Below, piece after piece: positions 51,113 to 59,806 of a DNA stretch of 64,000 bases. The notes beneath the pieces are model-generated. The model was not told the DNA's origin. It ran no database searches and saw only the letters and a list, made by a program, of their open reading frames with translations. Origin of the DNA: JBDREC01 sp043820105 [NCBI: Pseudomonadota bacterium]. Lineage in GTDB: Bacteria > Bdellovibrionota_F > JAHFAK01. A program made the position numbers and the translations under genes. Numbering within the stretch: the first letter of the stretch is position 1; each line of letters starts with the position of its first letter. The DNA is taken from contig JBDREC010000103.1 in assembly GCA_043820105.1 (NCBI GenBank), positions 59,280-123,279 of the forward strand, in the 5' to 3' direction.

Positions 51113-52638
51113 TGTCGGATAGACTCTATACAAATGTGGAAAGCGATGAAATACTAAGTGGACTTCGTTATGAAACCAAACTGGAAAAATATATTTTAGC
51201 CAGGATTGCTTTTTCGGTTTCTATCGCTTTGGATGGAAATAAAATACCACGCAGTACAGATTTTAGTGGTGCAGAAGTAAAACGCCCAACATTTATCGGA
51301 TCAGATGAACTTTTTTTCAGAACCATTCTTGCATACGTACATCAAGCGAAAGAGTTAAGTGAGGATGAATTTTATTCGAACAAATCGCTGATAAAAGATC
51401 ACATTGATAATGGAAGTAAACATCTTACTCGCATTTTTGAAGAATCAAACCATAATTCTGAATTGTTTTTAAAAAAAATCACAAAGCTTGTTCAATTTTC
51501 GGGACGCAAAGAAATAAAAGGAACGGGACTAGAAATTTTTATTGGGAAAACACTGCTCGACCAAAAAGACCAAATTCTTGAGATCAATAATACCACTAGA
51601 CATGCAAACTCACACCTGGCAATTATGGGTAAGCCAGGAGTAGGAAAAACGCAATTTGTTTTGAAAGTTTTAGCAGATATACGTATCCAATCAAATTTCC
51701 AGACAAACTTTATATTTTTTGATTATAAAGGTGATGTTGTTGATAATCAAAAGTTTCTTGATATAGCAAAGGTACAACCATTTCGTTTACTTCAAGGGAA
51801 CCAGACTTTACCAATCAACCCTTTTGTTCTTCCAAATTATGATGAACAAACGATTAATATTTCAGCTCGAGAAAAAGCTGAAAGTTTTGCATCGATTAAC
51901 TCTAAACTTGGAGTTGTTCAAAAAGGTGCACTTACTGAGGCAATCAGAGCAGCCTATGCCAAAAGAGCAGATTCAGCAATGCCTTTTCCGGACTTTCGGG
52001 ATGTTTTGAATATCGCAGTAGCAATGTATGAAGAGAACAACAAGCGTGATGACAGTTTGATAGAAGTGCTTCGTGATCTTGCGGATTTTGATCTTTTCTG
52101 GGCACATGGGAGTGAAATTGCCCCAATTGAAAAATTATCTAATCGAACTCTATTGATTGATGTACATGCAATGCCTGTACTAAAAGAACTTGTTGGATAT
52201 CTAGTAATCGAAAGATTATATAAGGAAATGGCATCACTTCCAGATAGTCCGGTTCAGGATGGTAAAAGAACTATTCGTACTATTTTGGTTATTGATGAAG
52301 CTCATAATTATCTCAGTCAAAAGAATATCTTTCTTGAAAGAATTATTCGTGAAGGGCGCTCAAAAGGAATTGTAGTATTCTTTGCAAGCCAGTCCCCAAA
52401 TGATTATCAACAGAAGTTTTTTAACTTCCAGGAATTGCTTGAATTTGCCTACATCTTCCAGTGTGAAGGTGTATCAGCTAGCTCTGTTCAAGATATTCTT
52501 GGATGCAACAATAAAACTGCCAAGGATCTACAAACAGAAATTGCTCGCTTAGAACCTTTCCAGGTAATTTCTCGAAGTAGTGAAAAGACAGCGGAATATA
52601 TGAAATTTAATGCAGAGGCTTTTTATAGGAGTTATTGA
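51112..52638 (+). CDS. DndE-HerA fusion ATPase
   Basis: The 508-residue protein starts with a DndE-like domain (about 1-120: ILSGLRYETKLEKYILARIA then FSVSIALDGN). A HerA/FtsK-type motor follows, with Walker A LAIMGKPGVGKTQFVLKVLA (about 168-187), Walker B TILVIDEAHNYLSQ (about 390-403) and sensor GIVVFFASQSPNDYQQ. HerA motors translocate DNA and usually pair with a nuclease such as NurA or a Sir2-type effector. Here the nuclease partner may be the N-terminal domain of the methylase protein. The start shares one base with the DndD-like stop. The DndE-HerA pairing is inferred from the N-terminal sequence and is less certain than the HerA part. Confidence 0.78.
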   Translation: MSDRLYTNVESDEILSGLRYETKLEKYILARIAFSVSIALDGNKIPRSTDFSGAEVKRPTFIGSDELFFRTILAYVHQAKELSEDEFYSNKSLIKDHIDNGSKHLTRIFEESNHNSELFLKKITKLVQFSGRKEIKGTGLEIFIGKTLLDQKDQILEINNTTRHANSHLAIMGKPGVGKTQFVLKVLADIRIQSNFQTNFIFFDYKGDVVDNQKFLDIAKVQPFRLLQGNQTLPINPFVLPNYDEQTINISAREKAESFASINSKLGVVQKGALTEAIRAAYAKRADSAMPFPDFRDVLNIAVAMYEENNKRDDSLIEVLRDLADFDLFWAHGSEIAPIEKLSNRTLLIDVHAMPVLKELVGYLVIERLYKEMASLPDSPVQDGKRTIRTILVIDEAHNYLSQKNIFLERIIREGRSKGIVVFFASQSPNDYQQKFFNFQELLEFAYIFQCEGVSASSVQDILGCNNKTAKDLQTEIARLEPFQVISRSSEKTAEYMKFNAEAFYRSY

Positions 52639-52639
52639 A

Positions 52640-52825
52640 ATGTGTTCCTCTACTATAGATAATTGGCTTTCTCAAAGACCTAAATGGCAGCAATTTGCTG
52701 CAAAAATATTATTAGATAAAGGTTCAATTACAGAAAAAGAAGTCACAGAGCTTACCTCGCATTGTCTAAAAGCGCGCTTTACACCTCCGGACACATTATT
52801 TTTTTTGGCTAAATACAAAGGCTGA
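52640..52825 (+). pseudogene. N-terminal remnant of a large defence ATPase
   Basis: The ATG at 52640 has GGAG eight bases upstream. The 61-residue frame (STIDNWLSQRPKWQQFAAKI…GSITEKEVTELTSHCL) matches the opening of large AAA/P-loop proteins of phage-defence loci that start with an (I)D-x-WL-xx-RPKWLQ head. It then stops after FFLAKYKG. No continuation is seen downstream, so the system's last gene was probably lost by truncation at this island edge. Confidence 0.5.
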
Positions 52826-53022
52826 AGGCAGGTCATTGATAATAAGAGTTAGAAAATGTTCTTAACAATAGTCCATTGTCAGAAAAAACTATTGGGGGTT
52901 GGGTTCCATTTTCTAGAATAAAATTCAATTATTTCAAAATTAGCAGGGTCTAAATATTTTACTAGAAATTGTTGTCAAAAGCTGTTATTGACATTTTTTA
53001 GAATAACTATTTGTTAATAAGG
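52826..53022. other. Intergenic region at defence-island edge
   Basis: No gene is visible. It holds the candidate regulon promoter at 52973-53004 and marks the switch from defence genes to envelope genes. Confidence 0.4.
52973..53004 (+). promoter_or_regulatory. Weak copy of the 32-bp regulon promoter upstream of the TSP3 lipoprotein
   Basis: TGTCA-AAAGC-TGTTAT, six bases, TTTTTAGAAT. The left half equals the 20228 copy, and a good -10 (TAGAAT) stands in exact register. The right half-site and TG are degenerate. Confidence 0.35.
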
Positions 53023-56000
53023 ATGAGTTATTTGAAATATTTAATATTATTAATTCTATTTATGACTTCATGTATTGATTTCTCTTCTTTTGAGCGTTCT
53101 AATCCTTTTGATGAAGAAAATGAAGAAACTCATGGTGTTGCTGTTGATATTACAGTTACTCAAGGACAGGATTATATAAAGATTGAATGGGATAGTCTTG
53201 AGTCTTATGATGTTGATGGGTATCTGGTATATCGGGGATCAAATTCAGACAGTTATTTGAAAATTAAAAATTCTTTTGATGTTAGTCTTAGTTATCTGGA
53301 AATATTGGAAGCAACAGTAACCAGCTATACAGACTATGATCTTACTGATGGAATATCGTATTATTATTATGTTATGCCTTGGCTTGGGGAAGATGTTGAG
53401 GAAAATTTATCAATATCAAGGAGTGATTGCTATTCTATTCATGCAAGAATTGATACTGATGGTGATGGTTATTTAGATAGAGATGATGATGACAGTGATA
53501 ATGATGGCTTAATAGATGAGGAGGATAATTGTCCTTATGATTCGAATGAGGATCAAGCTGACTATGATGAAGATGGTGTTGGGGATCTCTGTGATAATTG
53601 CTATGCACATTCAAATTCAGATCAATTAGACACAAATGATGATGGAGTGGGTGATGAATGTACAGTGACTCCTGATACAACGCTTTTAGCTTCTCCTGCT
53701 TTAATTACTAATTCAACTACAGCTGAATTTGAGTTTTCTTGTGATGCTTTTGAATGTTCGTTTAGATGTGGAATTGATGGAGAGTCAGTAACCTCATGTG
53801 TTTCACCATTGGAATTAGATGATCTGGAAGATGGGGAACATACCTTTGGGATCTATGCTGTTGATTATTATGGAAACTTTGAAGAAGAGGGTGTTGGTTA
53901 TACTTGGGTTGTTGATACAACAGAGCCTTATACTTTTATTACAACAAATCCTGATTTATATGATAGTGTTAATAATTTTGAATTATCATCTGATGAAGAT
54001 ATTTATGATGGTGCTGATCTTACTTATGAATATAAAATAGATGATGGTCCTTATCAGGAATGTTCATCAACTTTAAATTTGACTGGTATAACCGAGGGAT
54101 CACACACAATTTATGTTAGATCCTATGACGCTGCTGGAAATTATGACGAAAGCCCAGCGACTTATACTTGGACTTATGATGCTACTAATCCAACAACTAT
54201 TATAGATTCTTATCCTAATAATCCTGATAACACTGCAACATTTACTTTCGAGGCTGATGAAGAAGTTACATATGAATGTAAAATAGACAGTGAGGCATAT
54301 GAGGCATGTACTTCACCTAAAACATATTCAAGCTTGTCACAGGCTTCACACACTTTTTATGTGCGAGGAACAGACTTGGCTGGGAATGTAGAGGAGACTC
54401 CGCAATCTTATACATGGGTTTATGATACGGTATATCCAAGTTTAACAGTTATTTCTACCCCAGATAATCCTGGAAGCGGATCAACATTTGAATTTTCCTC
54501 TGATGATATTGCAGGGAATTTTTACTGTAAATTAGATGCAGAAGCATATTCTGCGTGTAGTTCTCCCAAAACATATTCGTCATTAACACAAGGAAGCCAT
54601 ACTGTTTATATGAAAGTTATTGACCAGGCTGGTAATCAAGATATTTCTTCATACAGTTATACATGGGTATATGATACAATTGACCCAACTACTTCAATTG
54701 AATCAACACCAGAAAACCCTGGCAACACCTCAACTTTTAGCTTTGATTCTGATGATGAAAGCACAACATTTTATTGTAAGATAGACAGTGAAAGTTATAG
54801 TGAATGTACATCTCCAAAAATTTACACAGGATTAAGTGAAACTTCACATACTTTTTATGTTAAGTCTATAGATCAAGCAGGTAATGAGGATGACACCCCA
54901 GCTTCTTATTCATGGACATATGATGTTACAAATCCAACTTCGACTATTTTGACAAATCCAGAAGAATACACTAATGAAACTTCATACACCTTTTCATTTT
55001 CTGCTGATGAAACTGTAACTTTTGAGTGTAAAATAGATACTGGGAGCTATGAAACATGCACTTCACCTAAGACTTATTCAAGTTTAAGTGAATCAAGCCA
55101 TACATTTTATTTGAAGGCTAATGATTTAGCAGACAATGAAGAATCAAGTCCCCAAGCTTATACTTGGACTTATGATAATACAGACCCTAGCACTACAATA
55201 ACAGGGTATCCAGATGATCCATCTTCTTCTAGCTCAGCTACATTTAATTTTAGTGCTGATGAAACTTCTACTTACGAATGCAAAATAGACAGTGGTGACT
55301 ATGAAACCTGCACATCGCCTAAAGAATATTCAAACTTAACCGAGCATAATCATACATTTTACGTTAGAGCAACAGACCTTGCTGGAAATTTAGAAAGTAC
55401 AGAAGCTTCTTACTCTTGGGATATGGATTGGTACCAATATGGATGGAGCTATAATCTTGGAGGAATCAATGGTGATTATGGTAGAAGTATATTTGTAGAT
55501 TCAAATGATAATCTTTGTTTTGGAGGGTCTTTTTCAGGGACAGCTAATTTAAATGATTTGGATAATCCAACTTATTATACAGCAGAAGGGTCAAGAGATG
55601 CTTTTATAAGAAAAATTGCAAGTAATGAGGTTCAACGGGGGTTTTTGGATATTATTGAGGGTGATGGATATGCTTCCGTTTATGGTATAGCCGAAGATAG
55701 CAATGGAAACATATACATAGCAGGCATTTGGACAGGTGTAGCTGATTTTGGTGGACCATATGAGTTCACAGGTGATGGAGGTATATTTGTTGCAAAATAT
55801 ACACCTGAAGGTGGTTTGCATTGGGCAAAGGTAAATGAAGCCAGTTTCAGGACTATCGGAAATCCTATTGCGGTTGATAGTAACGACAATATATATTTAA
55901 CTGGCTATTTTGTAGACACAGTTGACTTTGATTTTAGTGACGAAATAGATGAATATACAGCTGATGCTTATGGAGATATCTTTGTTACAAAAATAAATTC

Positions 56001-56796
56001 TGATGGTGGCTATGTTTGGACAAAAGCATTTGGAGGATCAGGTTATGATAGAGCACACTCAATAGCTATTGATTCAAATGATAACATTTTTATTATTGGT
56101 GAATATGATTCTGACCCAATAGACTTTGATTTTGATGGTGGAGGGGATGAGCATGGTAATCAAGGGATTTGGGACGTTTTTTTGACCAAAATAAATTCAG
56201 ATGGTGCTTACGCTTGGACAAAGGTTTTTGGTGGGGACAACGATGACTTAGGTCATTCAATTGTAATAGATAGTAATGATAACATATGGCTTGCTGGTAA
56301 ATTTATGTCAACTTCAGTAGATTTTGATTATACAGAAGCTGATGATACAATTTATCCTTCAGGTGGAAATTATGATACATTTGTTATGAAAATTAATTCA
56401 AACTATACATATAATCAAACAATAACTTTTGGAAACACAGATTATGGAGTACAGGGTTTTAACATTACAAAGGATAGTCTGGATAACATTTTTATCACAG
56501 GTGAATTTAAATATACTGTAGATTTTGACTTTACTGATGGAGTTGATGAGCACACAGCTTCTACAAAACAAATTTATATTACAAAAATCAATAATGACAT
56601 GACATACGCTTGGACTAAAGTATTTGGTGCAACGATGGAAGGCATGGAAACTTTTGTAAATAGTAGTGGTGATATTTATACTGTTAATTATTTTAGAAAT
56701 ACTGCTGACTTTGATTATTCAGATGGTACTGACAATTTAACATCTGAAGGAGATGATGACTTTTCAATCACAAAAATTGAGCGAATTGAGGATTAA
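53023..56796 (+). CDS. Giant lipoprotein with FN3, thrombospondin type 3, Ig-like and SBBP repeats
   Basis: The ATG at 53023 (AAGG upstream) gives 1,257 residues. A lipoprotein signal (LILLILFMTSC) is followed by a fibronectin-like domain (about 35-140) and two to three Ca-binding TSP3 repeats (DTDGDGYLDRDDDDSDNDGL, DNCPYDSNEDQADYDEDGVG). Next come seven tandem Ig-like domains of about 85 residues, each with the pattern YECKID-x-Y-x-x-C-x-SPK-x-Y-x-L and SHTFYVRxxDxAGN. Four or five SBBP/delta-60 repeats (SDGAYAWTKVFGG…VIDSNDNIWLAGKF) close the protein. Each Ig unit carries two cysteines for a disulphide. It is surely surface-exposed, perhaps an adhesin. The PEGA gene follows after seven bases. 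Confidence 0.85.
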   Translation: MSYLKYLILLILFMTSCIDFSSFERSNPFDEENEETHGVAVDITVTQGQDYIKIEWDSLESYDVDGYLVYRGSNSDSYLKIKNSFDVSLSYLEILEATVTSYTDYDLTDGISYYYYVMPWLGEDVEENLSISRSDCYSIHARIDTDGDGYLDRDDDDSDNDGLIDEEDNCPYDSNEDQADYDEDGVGDLCDNCYAHSNSDQLDTNDDGVGDECTVTPDTTLLASPALITNSTTAEFEFSCDAFECSFRCGIDGESVTSCVSPLELDDLEDGEHTFGIYAVDYYGNFEEEGVGYTWVVDTTEPYTFITTNPDLYDSVNNFELSSDEDIYDGADLTYEYKIDDGPYQECSSTLNLTGITEGSHTIYVRSYDAAGNYDESPATYTWTYDATNPTTIIDSYPNNPDNTATFTFEADEEVTYECKIDSEAYEACTSPKTYSSLSQASHTFYVRGTDLAGNVEETPQSYTWVYDTVYPSLTVISTPDNPGSGSTFEFSSDDIAGNFYCKLDAEAYSACSSPKTYSSLTQGSHTVYMKVIDQAGNQDISSYSYTWVYDTIDPTTSIESTPENPGNTSTFSFDSDDESTTFYCKIDSESYSECTSPKIYTGLSETSHTFYVKSIDQAGNEDDTPASYSWTYDVTNPTSTILTNPEEYTNETSYTFSFSADETVTFECKIDTGSYETCTSPKTYSSLSESSHTFYLKANDLADNEESSPQAYTWTYDNTDPSTTITGYPDDPSSSSSATFNFSADETSTYECKIDSGDYETCTSPKEYSNLTEHNHTFYVRATDLAGNLESTEASYSWDMDWYQYGWSYNLGGINGDYGRSIFVDSNDNLCFGGSFSGTANLNDLDNPTYYTAEGSRDAFIRKIASNEVQRGFLDIIEGDGYASVYGIAEDSNGNIYIAGIWTGVADFGGPYEFTGDGGIFVAKYTPEGGLHWAKVNEASFRTIGNPIAVDSNDNIYLTGYFVDTVDFDFSDEIDEYTADAYGDIFVTKINSDGGYVWTKAFGGSGYDRAHSIAIDSNDNIFIIGEYDSDPIDFDFDGGGDEHGNQGIWDVFLTKINSDGAYAWTKVFGGDNDDLGHSIVIDSNDNIWLAGKFMSTSVDFDYTEADDTIYPSGGNYDTFVMKINSNYTYNQTITFGNTDYGVQGFNITKDSLDNIFITGEFKYTVDFDFTDGVDEHTASTKQIYITKINNDMTYAWTKVFGATMEGMETFVNSSGDIYTVNYFRNTADFDYSDGTDNLTSEGDDDFSITKIERIED

Positions 56797-56803
56797 TTAA
56801 GGT

Positions 56804-59056
56804 ATGAAAAACATAAGCATAATAATAGTATTTTGCCTGTTGATCAGTTTAGGTCTTTATGCTCAAAAAGATAACATCGTTATTCTTAATTTCAACAACA
56901 AAGAAAATGTAATTAAGAAATCTGATCAAAACTACCTTGAAGATCTATCAAGATCAATAGTCTCAAACCTTCTTCCTAAAAATAAATATAATGTTTATAC
57001 AAGTGAAAACTTGCTTCAGATGCTTCAAGCAAATGATATTAAACTTTGTGAAGCTGAAGGTGATTGTGAAGTTGAGACAATGAGGAATATTCAGGCTAAA
57101 TATGGTGTCACCGGCAATATAATAAAGTTTTCCGGGCAGATAAAGATTATACTAAAAATATATCATTCTGGCTCTGGGTCTATGATAGGTTCTGAGATAA
57201 TTGAAGGAAAAAAAGTTTCTGAACTCGAAGAAAAGATCAAAGATTCTGTGAAAAAACTTATTGGGAAGATTTATGATTATAAGTTTAATAAGCCTATTGT
57301 AACAATGTTTGATAAAGAAAATCTTGGAGAGATTGTTTTGAATATCAATGTTGATGAATCTTATGTATTTTTAAACAATAGCTCATATGGTATTGCTAAA
57401 CTAAATACACCATTCAACCTTTCAATACTACCAGGTGAATATGATCTGAAACTAGCCAAATATGGATACTTAGATCATATTGAAAACATAACAATAGAAA
57501 AGAATAAAAAGCTTGAAAGAAGCATAAGTCTTAATCCGATTCTACTAGAAACAAAAAAGCTGGGAGAATCACGTATTGCAATCTCTTCAACACCAGAAGA
57601 GGGTGCTGATATTTACTTTGAAAATAAAAACACGGGTTTTAAAACACCATATACATTTAAAAAAGTTCCAACAGGTAACTATAACATTTACTTGAAAAAG
57701 AAATTTTATCATGAACATCAGGTGCCAATTGAAATAAAAGAAGGCGATGTGAAAGTTATAAAAGGAGAGCTTAATTCTAATCATGGTTTTATATTCATTC
57801 AAAGCAAGCCTTCTGAAGCTTCAGTTTTTCTTGATGAGACAAGTATGGGTGTGACTCCTTTTACATCAAGTCGACTTGTTAGTGGCAAATATAAACTCAG
57901 ACTTCAAAAACCTCTTTATCATACTTTGGAAAAGGAAATTATTGTTGAAGATACAAAGCACGTAATTGAGGAGTTTGATTTAAAACCTGCTTTTGGCATA
58001 ATTAATATAGAGTCCCTCCCAGAGGGAGCTACAATTTTAATTGATGGTGTGGAAAAAGGAATAACACCTTTTGAGCAGTTGACATTAATATCAGGGTCAC
58101 ATCAAATTATATTAAGAAAAGACCTGCATCTTGAATACAACAGAGACATTGATATTCAAGATGGTCAAACAAAGAACTTTAAAGGGATTTTAGAACCGAA
58201 TTATGGTGTCCTGAAGATAGATGCTGAACCAATAAAAGCCAATTGTTACATAAATGGAGAAATGATTGGAGTAACTCCACTTGAGAATTATAAAGTTTCT
58301 CCAGGAACTATTACAGTAAAATTATTGCCTGAACAAAGCTATTATAAGGAGTATTCTGAAATCATTGATATTGGAAGAGGTGATTATAAAATAATCAAAC
58401 CTAAACTAGAAGAGCTAAAAGGTGATCTAATTATCAGCTCAACTCCACAGGGTGCAAATATTTATATTGATGGTGAATACAAAGGGCATACACCCCAGAG
58501 AGTCTCCAATCTATTAGCTAAAGAATATAAAATAGAATTAAAAAAAGAAGGTCACATTAAATGGGAGACAGAAATTGAAGTTGAAGATAAGGACACATTG
58601 AATGTTGATGGGGAATTGATAGCTATTAATGAGCTTATCTTAATAAGGAATAAACATCTCATCTTTTCTTCCACTAGCGCTGCAGTAGCAGCTTTAGTTG
58701 CTACTGGGGCATATTTTTTATATGGTCATGGAGTTGATCTTAAAACACACGCGGATTCAGTTTTCAATACTTATGAGAATAGCACAGGAAGCCAGGAATC
58801 ATTAGATACTCTATATAATAGAGCCGGTGATCTAAATATTGAGTCAGTTGTTTATAAAAGTTTGGGTATTGCTACATATGCTATAGCCGCTGGAAGCTTA
58901 GGCTATGCAATCTATGAACTTATTACAATGCCATGGGTATTGTCTCCAAAAGTTTCTGATCAAGCTTCGACATTGAAAATTATTCCATTTTATAATCCAG
59001 TTTCAAGTTTCATTGGTGTTTCATTTAAATATCAAAAATTGGAGTTTTATGAATAA
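56804..59056 (+). CDS. PEGA-repeat envelope protein with TolB/FlgO-like N-terminus
   Basis: The 750-residue protein has a signal peptide (MKNISIIIVFCLLISLGLYA) and an alpha/beta N-terminal domain (about 22-160: NIVILNFNNKENV… SRSIVSNLLPKNKYNVYTSE), as in FlgO/TolB-like curli-type periplasmic proteins. Six PEGA domains follow (about 175-615), each with a G-A-x-I/V-Y-I/L-D-G-x-x-x-G-x-T-P turn, for example GANIYIDGEYKGHTPQ. Two hydrophobic segments near 630-655 and 685-705 could anchor it. PEGA proteins are surface or S-layer-linked binding modules. Its end overlaps the start of the secreted nuclease by eight bases. Confidence 0.85.
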   Translation: MKNISIIIVFCLLISLGLYAQKDNIVILNFNNKENVIKKSDQNYLEDLSRSIVSNLLPKNKYNVYTSENLLQMLQANDIKLCEAEGDCEVETMRNIQAKYGVTGNIIKFSGQIKIILKIYHSGSGSMIGSEIIEGKKVSELEEKIKDSVKKLIGKIYDYKFNKPIVTMFDKENLGEIVLNINVDESYVFLNNSSYGIAKLNTPFNLSILPGEYDLKLAKYGYLDHIENITIEKNKKLERSISLNPILLETKKLGESRIAISSTPEEGADIYFENKNTGFKTPYTFKKVPTGNYNIYLKKKFYHEHQVPIEIKEGDVKVIKGELNSNHGFIFIQSKPSEASVFLDETSMGVTPFTSSRLVSGKYKLRLQKPLYHTLEKEIIVEDTKHVIEEFDLKPAFGIINIESLPEGATILIDGVEKGITPFEQLTLISGSHQIILRKDLHLEYNRDIDIQDGQTKNFKGILEPNYGVLKIDAEPIKANCYINGEMIGVTPLENYKVSPGTITVKLLPEQSYYKEYSEIIDIGRGDYKIIKPKLEELKGDLIISSTPQGANIYIDGEYKGHTPQRVSNLLAKEYKIELKKEGHIKWETEIEVEDKDTLNVDGELIAINELILIRNKHLIFSSTSAAVAALVATGAYFLYGHGVDLKTHADSVFNTYENSTGSQESLDTLYNRAGDLNIESVVYKSLGIATYAIAAGSLGYAIYELITMPWVLSPKVSDQASTLKIIPFYNPVSSFIGVSFKYQKLEFYE

Positions 59057-59558
59057 GAAATCTAACTTAATTCTTATTATCATTTTTCTATCTATTTCAA
59101 TATCTCTACAAGCAAGCTACAAAGTCACCAAAATCATTGACGGCGACACCATAGAATGTACTGACGGAAATATAAATTTTCGAGTTCGCTTGGCTGGCAT
59201 AGATGCTCCTGAGAAAAAGACGTTTTGGGGAAGAAGAGCTAAGATTTATTTAGAAGAGCTTGTAAAAGGCAAGTCTGTTGATATTAGACAATATTTGATT
59301 GGGCCCTATAATCGAATTATTGGTGATATATTGCTTGAAAATGAAAACATTAATTACAAAATCCTAAATAATGGTTATGCTGAATACTATAGATACGGCT
59401 GTGTTGACTATGAGCTGCAGAAAAACAAGAAAAAGTATAAATATGATATTAAGCCATATATAAAGCTTGAAAAGGTTGCTAGGGCTAAGAAGTTTAATAT
59501 TTGGCTGGCTAAAGATTATATTAGTCCTTGTGAGTATAGGAGAATGAAGAAGAAGTAG
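59049..59558 (+). CDS. Secreted staphylococcal-nuclease (SNase/TNase) family protein 2
   Basis: The ATG at 59049 follows TTGGAG and overlaps the PEGA gene end. A signal peptide (about 1-23) precedes a domain that matches nuclease 1 (30591-31109) almost residue for residue through KIIDGDTIECTDG, FRVRLAGIDAPEKKTFWGRR and GPYNRIIGD. At DNA level the two differ at many third codon positions, so the protein is under strong purifying selection rather than freshly copied. Both end a run of envelope proteins. Its substrate is probably extracellular DNA or RNA. Confidence 0.9.
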   Translation: MNKKSNLILIIIFLSISISLQASYKVTKIIDGDTIECTDGNINFRVRLAGIDAPEKKTFWGRRAKIYLEELVKGKSVDIRQYLIGPYNRIIGDILLENENINYKILNNGYAEYYRYGCVDYELQKNKKKYKYDIKPYIKLEKVARAKKFNIWLAKDYISPCEYRRMKKK

Positions 59559-59727
59559 TTATTGCTTGATGTTATCTGATAAAAATAAATTGTGATTATC
59601 TATGTTTTTTATTGAAAATAGATGGTAATAGGGTAGGATCAGGCATTAGATTTAAATCCCCCCCCATTTTATGGGCCAAGGATTTGGGTAAAAAGAATAA
59701 AAATAATAGATTTAGAGAGATTAAATT

Positions 59728-59802
59728 ATGTTTGAACAGACTTTTAAGAGAATTGATGATGTGCTTTGGAAAGATGCTGGTTGCTCAAGTGAGCTTGACT
59801 AA
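59728..59802 (+). pseudogene. N-terminal remnant of a type I methylase (hsdM)
   Basis: Twenty-four codons (MFEQTFKRIDDVLWKDAGCS then SELD) match the conserved HsdM opening MFEQTFKNIDDILHKDAGC-x-SELDYTEQTSW, then stop at a TAA. The inverted repeat of RAYT element 2 begins five bases later, and no continuation of hsdM appears after the element. An insertion or deletion linked to the element therefore removed the gene. Confidence 0.7.
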
Positions 59803-59806
59803 GCTT

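Noticed and set aside
49118-52638. Complete Dnd phosphorothioation system
   Set aside because: Only DndD- and DndE-like parts are present. No cysteine desulfurase or DndC-type gene occurs in the operon, and a methylase and HsdS precede them.
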